Assembly (NCBI RefSeq): GCF_009389715.1
Contig: NC_052409.1
Span: forward strand, 1,218,001 to 1,282,000
Direction of reading: 5' to 3'
Length of the DNA stretch: 64,000 nt
Source: Phoenix dactylifera
Taxonomy: Eukaryota; Streptophyta; Magnoliopsida; Arecales; Arecaceae
Under the pieces are notes generated by a model. The model was given only the letters and a program-made list of their open reading frames with translations. It had not been told where the DNA came from and did no database searches. Position 1 is the first letter of the stretch. The number at the start of each line of letters is the position of its first letter. A program made the translations under genes and the position numbers. This document shows positions 59,741 to 64,000 of the stretch, one piece after another.

Positions 59741-62201
59741 TAAGAACGATTTACATGAATGAAGGTGAGCAAATGACAAAAGGGAACAAGGGTATTGAGC
59801 AATAAACTATGCGTAACAAGGGTATTAAGCAATAAACTATGCGTACAAACTTTGCAAGTTAGATCTAGTAGGCAATTAACTAAAAAACAGATTTAATTTG
59901 CTGATAGATTATTTTTCCCCTTTTTATGAAATCTGATTTTAATAATAATAATTTTGTAAAAGTAATGGGCTTGGGCATGTGAAATTTCACCTGCCACCTG
60001 ACAATATATGTTGTTGAAACTAATGGACGAAAAGTTTCTGATAGCATATACTAAAATTTACAACCTTTTTGATGTAAAATCATTTTCCATAAAAACACAC
60101 TAATGCTGCTAATTTTTATGCAAAATAGCATCGAAATGTTGAAGGGAGTACATTTTTTCTAGCAAAATCCATGCACTTTTTATGAAAAAATGAATATTGT
60201 CATGTCAATATAAAAATCCAAAACATGTCCAAACCAATTATCATTTCTTTGCATTGACAATTCATCCTCAATTCGGGGAATCCAGAGTAGGATCAATGCT
60301 CATGTCGATTTAGGGATGGTTTTGCTCCCATGTCTTTTAAGCTATTTGTGCAACTCTATTATCATGTGTCGACCTCTTTAAGTTTTATGGTAAGTCGCTT
60401 TCTTCTTGAAAGATGCCGAAGCTAGGTATGACCTATATTACATATGCTCAGTGGTGTTGGTGCATGTCTAAATGTCGGATCCTTTCATTATGTAATAATT
60501 TCTGCTTATGGACCCATGTCCGAGTGTCATACAAGTGCCCTTTTTTTAAATATTGGGGCGGATAGTCTAAAAAAAGGGTCTAGGTAAGGGTATAGAATTG
60601 ATCCATGAGGTTGAAATTAGTTAGAGAGCCAGTTGTGAAATTCTTTGGACTTTGCTAAATGATACTTCTGTACTAAAGCCAACCCCTTATGGATGGCATA
60701 AAGCTTGGTAATTAAGGTTTGCTAAGGTAGGATGATTGCTCTTATGGTAAGCTTTTATTGCTATGCCACTTTCCGAAATTCTGTCAACTAACAACCACCC
60801 TGGTATCCTTGGAACAAGTGCCTCTCGGTAACGAAGGACAATCGTTAATGACTCCCATGGTTAATCTGCCTACAGCAAGGCAACAACTTCTACCCCAAAA
60901 CTTTCAAAACAACACATCAGCTGCTGTACAAAGTTCTGCCAACCTGCCATCTACACTATCATCTATCACAGGTCTCAGTCAGTCCAACATATCCAGTGTT
61001 TGTCAGACGTCCAACCTGCAGAACATGCCTGGCATATCACAGAACTCTGCAAATAGTTCTGTAGGGCAAGGTGCAACACCAGATATTTATGCCAATGCAC
61101 AAAGGCAAATGCAGGGAAGGCAACAACAGCAACAAATAAATTCCCAACAGCAGCAGCAATCGCAGAATCAGCTTAATTACCAGCATCAGCTTCAACAACA
61201 GTTACGAAAACAGAAGTTGCAGCATTCTTCACTCATGCAACCGCATCTGCAACAGCAATCTCTGCTGCAGCCAACACAGCTGCAATCTTCTCAACAATCT
61301 GTGATGCAAATGTCATCAGGTCTTCAGTCAGGCCAGTCTAGTACTCGGCAGACACAGCCTACGACAATGCAGTCTGCTGCACCACCTGGCCTTCAACAGA
61401 ATCAACTGAATCCAGTGCAGCAATCAGTACCACCTTTGCTTCAGCAACATCCACAGTTAGTTTCCAGACAACAAGCACCGCCTTCTAGGCATCAACAAAC
61501 ACCTTCACTTCAGCAACAGCCAACTCCAGTTCCTCAGCAGTCAAATTTATCATTGCAGCAACAGCAGCAGCAGTTAATGGGGAAGCAAACAAATATTTCA
61601 AATATGCAACAATCTCAGCTGCTTGGACAACAAAATAGTGTCCCAGACATGCAACAGCAGCAGCAGCAGCAGCATCAGAGACTGCCAGTTCAGCAGAATA
61701 GCCTTTTGGGCATGCAACAGCCTCAGCAGATGTTAAATCAGCAAAGTATTTCTTTACATCAGCAGCAGCAGTTAGGCCACGAAAGCAACATATCAGGGGT
61801 GCAGCAACAACAGCAACAACAACAGCAGCAGCAGCTACTTGGATCCCTTCCTAATGTTTCAAACATGCAGGTACATCAGCGCTCGATGCATATTTTGCCA
61901 CAACCAAAGACAGTTACACAGCCACAGCAGGAAAACCAGCAGACGTCCTTGGCGTTGCTGCAACCACAAGGTCAACAATCCCAACATCAATCAACACAAC
62001 AGCAAATCATTTCTCAGTTTCAATCTCAGCCTGCACAGTTGCAACAACAATTGGCAATGCAACAACAACCAAATTCCTTAGAAAGACCGATGCAGCAAAG
62101 GCTTCAAGCTTCAGGTGGCTTACTTCAGTCTCAGAATGCAATCGAGAAGCAGAAGCAATTTGTCCAGGCACAAAGAGTGCTTCCAGAGGTCTCCTCTAGT
62201 A
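55564..62201 (+). CDS. MED15: Mediator subunit 15 (MED15a type), 5' part; gene continues past the window
   Basis: Exons 55564-55679, 56692-56800, 58168-58291 and 60819-62201 join in frame, all with GT-AG introns; the last donor is AGTA|GTAAGTC. Residues 1-115 give the N-terminal KIX domain (MEANSWRLAQGEAS, WRTQLQHESRQRIVNKIMDT, LNELQKIAVRFEEKIYTAAT, TDYLRRISLRMLSMETK), which binds activators. Then comes a long Gln-rich region with (CAG/CAA)n runs, ending in RPMQQRLQASGGLLQSQNAI and RVLPEVSSSS, an order typical of plant MED15a. MED15 is in the Mediator tail and relays activator signals to RNA polymerase II. The C-terminal half lies beyond 64000. The start of exon 4 (AACAAG|TGCCTC) is chosen by phase and family match; a small extra exon in the 2.5-kb intron before it cannot be ruled out. 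Confidence 0.88.
58747..58898. other. 152-bp insertion/deletion difference between blocks A and B
   Basis: It is present only in block B, between GACCCAAC (58739-58746) and its own copy of GACTCAAC (58891-58898). Block A has a single GACTCAAC at about 36603. The 8-bp near-repeat suggests a small transposon insertion in B, or a deletion in A between the repeats. No clear terminal inverted repeat is seen. Confidence 0.6.
61118..61840. repeat. Glutamine (CAG/CAA) repeat tracts in MED15 exon 4
   Basis: Several runs of CAG/CAA codons encode Q stretches of 4 to about 10 (for example near 61125-61160, 61557-61572, 61650-61675 and 61803-61832). Mixed codons limit slippage, but tract lengths are likely to vary between alleles. 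Confidence 0.85.
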
Positions 62202-63342
62202 GTAAGTCATGAAATTTATAAATTTTCCTTAATCTCTTGCATGCAACCAATGGATATTTTGTTATCCAAATCTAACCTTTTCTTCACATCCCTTTTGGTT
62301 GTTTTATGTTATTTGTAAGGTGATCTGCTACCCCATTGTGTATCTCACCCACTAACTTGATGTTTCATCACATTCCCAATGTTCTTGTTACCTAACACGA
62401 AGCAGGAGTGGTGAAACAGCAATCTCAATTCTCAAAAATTTAGAAAGCTAGAGAGCCTATGGAAAAATTATATAACTATGTGAAAGAAGAAATAAAATGA
62501 TACATTCACTTATATAGAGGAAAAGAGAGAGAGGATTTAACTTCAAGAAGTTGATTGCACTAAAAATAAATTGGTCAATATGCTATCAGTAATAGGAACT
62601 TTACAATAAAGCATGGTGGAAGCATCTTGAAGTGGATTATATTGCATGTTTGAGATTATTATGTTGATGTGATGCCCATCTTAGAGAATTCTACATTTGC
62701 CCAAAAGTGGGTGAGGTGGGCTACGAAATATGAATCTTATTGTGACTTGAATTGTCTACTGAGGGGACTCTTTCTGTGTTATTTGAATAATTATTAGATA
62801 CTAGTTTTAATGAATCAGACCCTTTTGTCAAAGACTGGTGAATACTGAATGGTGATCATGTCTGGTTAAGGTTGGCGAGCAGTGCCAGCTACATCAGCAC
62901 CTGATATTTTGCTTTCTGAGCTCTCTAATTAGGTTTGATGGATAGCCTTTTTTTGCTTTTCCTTGCCTCTCCTTAATATTTATGAGCTTCTCATTTCTTG
63001 GCCTGTGATTTCCCATTGTAACATTTTAATCTGCTAATGACTTTTACATGCATGCTCTGCTGGGTTTTCAGCAGCTGGTCTCCATTATTTGGGGATTGTA
63101 AGATATTTATTCTCTTGCTTTTGGAACCTCTTCTTCCATCTAAGGACTCGCTAATTTTCCTAAATCTCTATTGAGCTGGTAACTTGCCTTCCTTGCCTTT
63201 TTTGACTAGCTGGTATTTTTTACCTATTTCATCTGTTTTGTCTCTTGTCCTGGGTCCACTGTTTGACTTTTAGCCTCTTCAACCTTGTTATTTTTTGGTG
63301 CTTGACTGCTTGGTTTGATCCTCAACACAACTGTGTTCAGAT
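62202..63342. other. MED15 intron 4, no further exon seen
   Basis: After the GTAAGTC donor the sequence is T-rich, with no frame resembling the expected next MED15 segment. The following hAT-like element is therefore also likely intronic. Confidence 0.55.
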
Positions 63343-64000
63343 CAAGATCCGCTGAACCGGTATCGAGACCCATACCAGTCGATGAATGGGTCAGTACGGT
63401 ACCGGTTCAGTATCGTACCGACACACGGTACACTTGGGCGTGCTAGTTCTGTACTGGCACACCATTTTTTTTTTGAATTTTTCAAGTTGATTTAATTGAC
63501 AAGCAATCTTTTTGAACTTTTTTAATGATTTTAAGGCTAATTTTATGTTTTTTGATTTTTTTAATATTTTTTATTTTTTTTATGTTTCTATGATCCCAGT
63601 TTAACCTAAATGATACATCTTATTGTTTTAAAATGATACAAAACATAAAATGATTAGTGAGATGTTGCATGCTATAAGAAACAATATGAAATATCCTCAA
63701 ATCAAATAGTGAGATAAAAAATATAAAATAATACAATCAATTACATATATTTAGAGTACAATATACATACCAATATCTAAAATTTCGTCGAGTGGCAATG
63801 CCTCTCGTAGATATCCAGATCATTAGCATAGTCAGGAGGCATATCAACCCATCCCTCTAACCAAGCGACGTTGTAGTCTTGTATGTTCATCCCATAAGGA
63901 ATGCACTCCGGGTTATAAGTACTCTCGGATCTCTCGCTGAAGCTCTGGCTCTGAAAGATGCCCTCTGGCTGTTAAATTGGTTGACAAAACGACTGTGAAG
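63343..64000. mobile_element. Left end of a longer hAT-like element (continues past window)
   Basis: CAAGATCCGCTGAACCGG at 63343 matches the end of the beta-adaptin intron miniature element (CAAGGTTCGCCGTACCGG) at 13 of 18 bases. It is followed by the same kind of GGTACCG-rich subterminal zone (to about 63440). Further in, a T-rich stretch leads to a minus-strand open frame (63971-63777). The other end is outside the window, so the size and target duplication are unknown. Confidence 0.6.
63777..63971 (-). pseudogene. Possible C-terminal end of a hAT transposase
   Basis: The 64-codon open stretch follows an in-frame TAA and ends with TAG at 63779-63777. It encodes an aromatic/acidic segment (YNPECIPYGMNIQDYNVAWL, GWVDMPPDYANDLDIYERH). 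I do not recognise a defined domain. The assignment is by position: it points from the interior toward the terminal repeat of a hAT-like element. It could instead be unrelated repeat sequence. Confidence 0.35.

Noticed and set aside
1-64000. tRNA, rRNA or other structured RNA genes
   Set aside because: I looked for tRNA-like A/B boxes and rRNA words by eye and found none I could support; the Met tRNA match at 4666 is only the primer binding site.

Overview
This window is nuclear DNA of a flowering plant, probably a monocot and perhaps a palm. The taxon is a guess from the type of genes and transposons, not a proven assignment. The evidence for a plant nuclear genome is: many-exon genes with GT-AG introns, plant-type proteins (large beta-adaptin, kiwellin, MED15 with a KIX domain, a plastid-targeted protein) and plant Ty3/gypsy lineages (Tekay chromovirus and Tat).

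Layout from left to right. (1) 1-6867: a Tekay-type Ty3/gypsy retrotransposon on the minus strand. Its left LTR is cut by the window edge. The integrase core is deleted and the polyprotein is frameshifted, yet the LTRs are nearly identical. (2) 7833 to about 8960: a minus-strand multi-exon gene for a conserved plant protein of unknown function. (3) 11620-23862: a complete 15-exon minus-strand gene for the AP-1/AP-2 large subunit beta-adaptin (901 aa by my exon sums). Its introns hold a degenerate LINE fragment and a 186-bp hAT-type miniature element with an 8-bp target duplication. (4) 25243-29304: a 4-exon minus-strand gene for a plastid-targeted small protein with an HMA-like fold; its intron 1 appears to be GC-AG. 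(5) 30249-30851: an intronless kiwellin/ripening-related gene, with a kiwellin fragment on the other strand 400 bp further on. (6) 31360-52310 and 53443-62201: a segmental tandem duplication carrying the 5' half of MED15, the Mediator tail subunit. The right copy (B) reads on into a long Q-rich exon and leaves the intact-looking gene, which continues past 64000. The left copy (A) keeps three open KIX exons but has lost the start of exon 4.

(7) 37439-50960: a 13.5-kb Tat-lineage Ty3/gypsy element, flanked by the 5-bp duplication GTTAC, sits in an intron of copy A. Copy B supplies the matching empty site, so insertion came after the duplication. The element has gag, protease, RT, RNase H, a second RNase H and integrase on the minus strand. 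It also has a spliced three-exon plus-strand (antisense) gene of about 712 codons, and two related tandem arrays (46 bp x19 and 121 bp x11). (8) 63343-64000: the left end of a longer hAT-like element whose terminus and GGTACC-rich subterminal zone resemble the miniature element in the beta-adaptin intron.

The host genes share no pathway: vesicle coat, plastid protein, apoplastic defence protein, transcription co-regulator. The most unusual structures are the antisense spliced gene and repeat arrays of the Tat element, the hAT miniature/long pair, the MED15 duplication with a dated insertion, and the integrase-less Tekay element.
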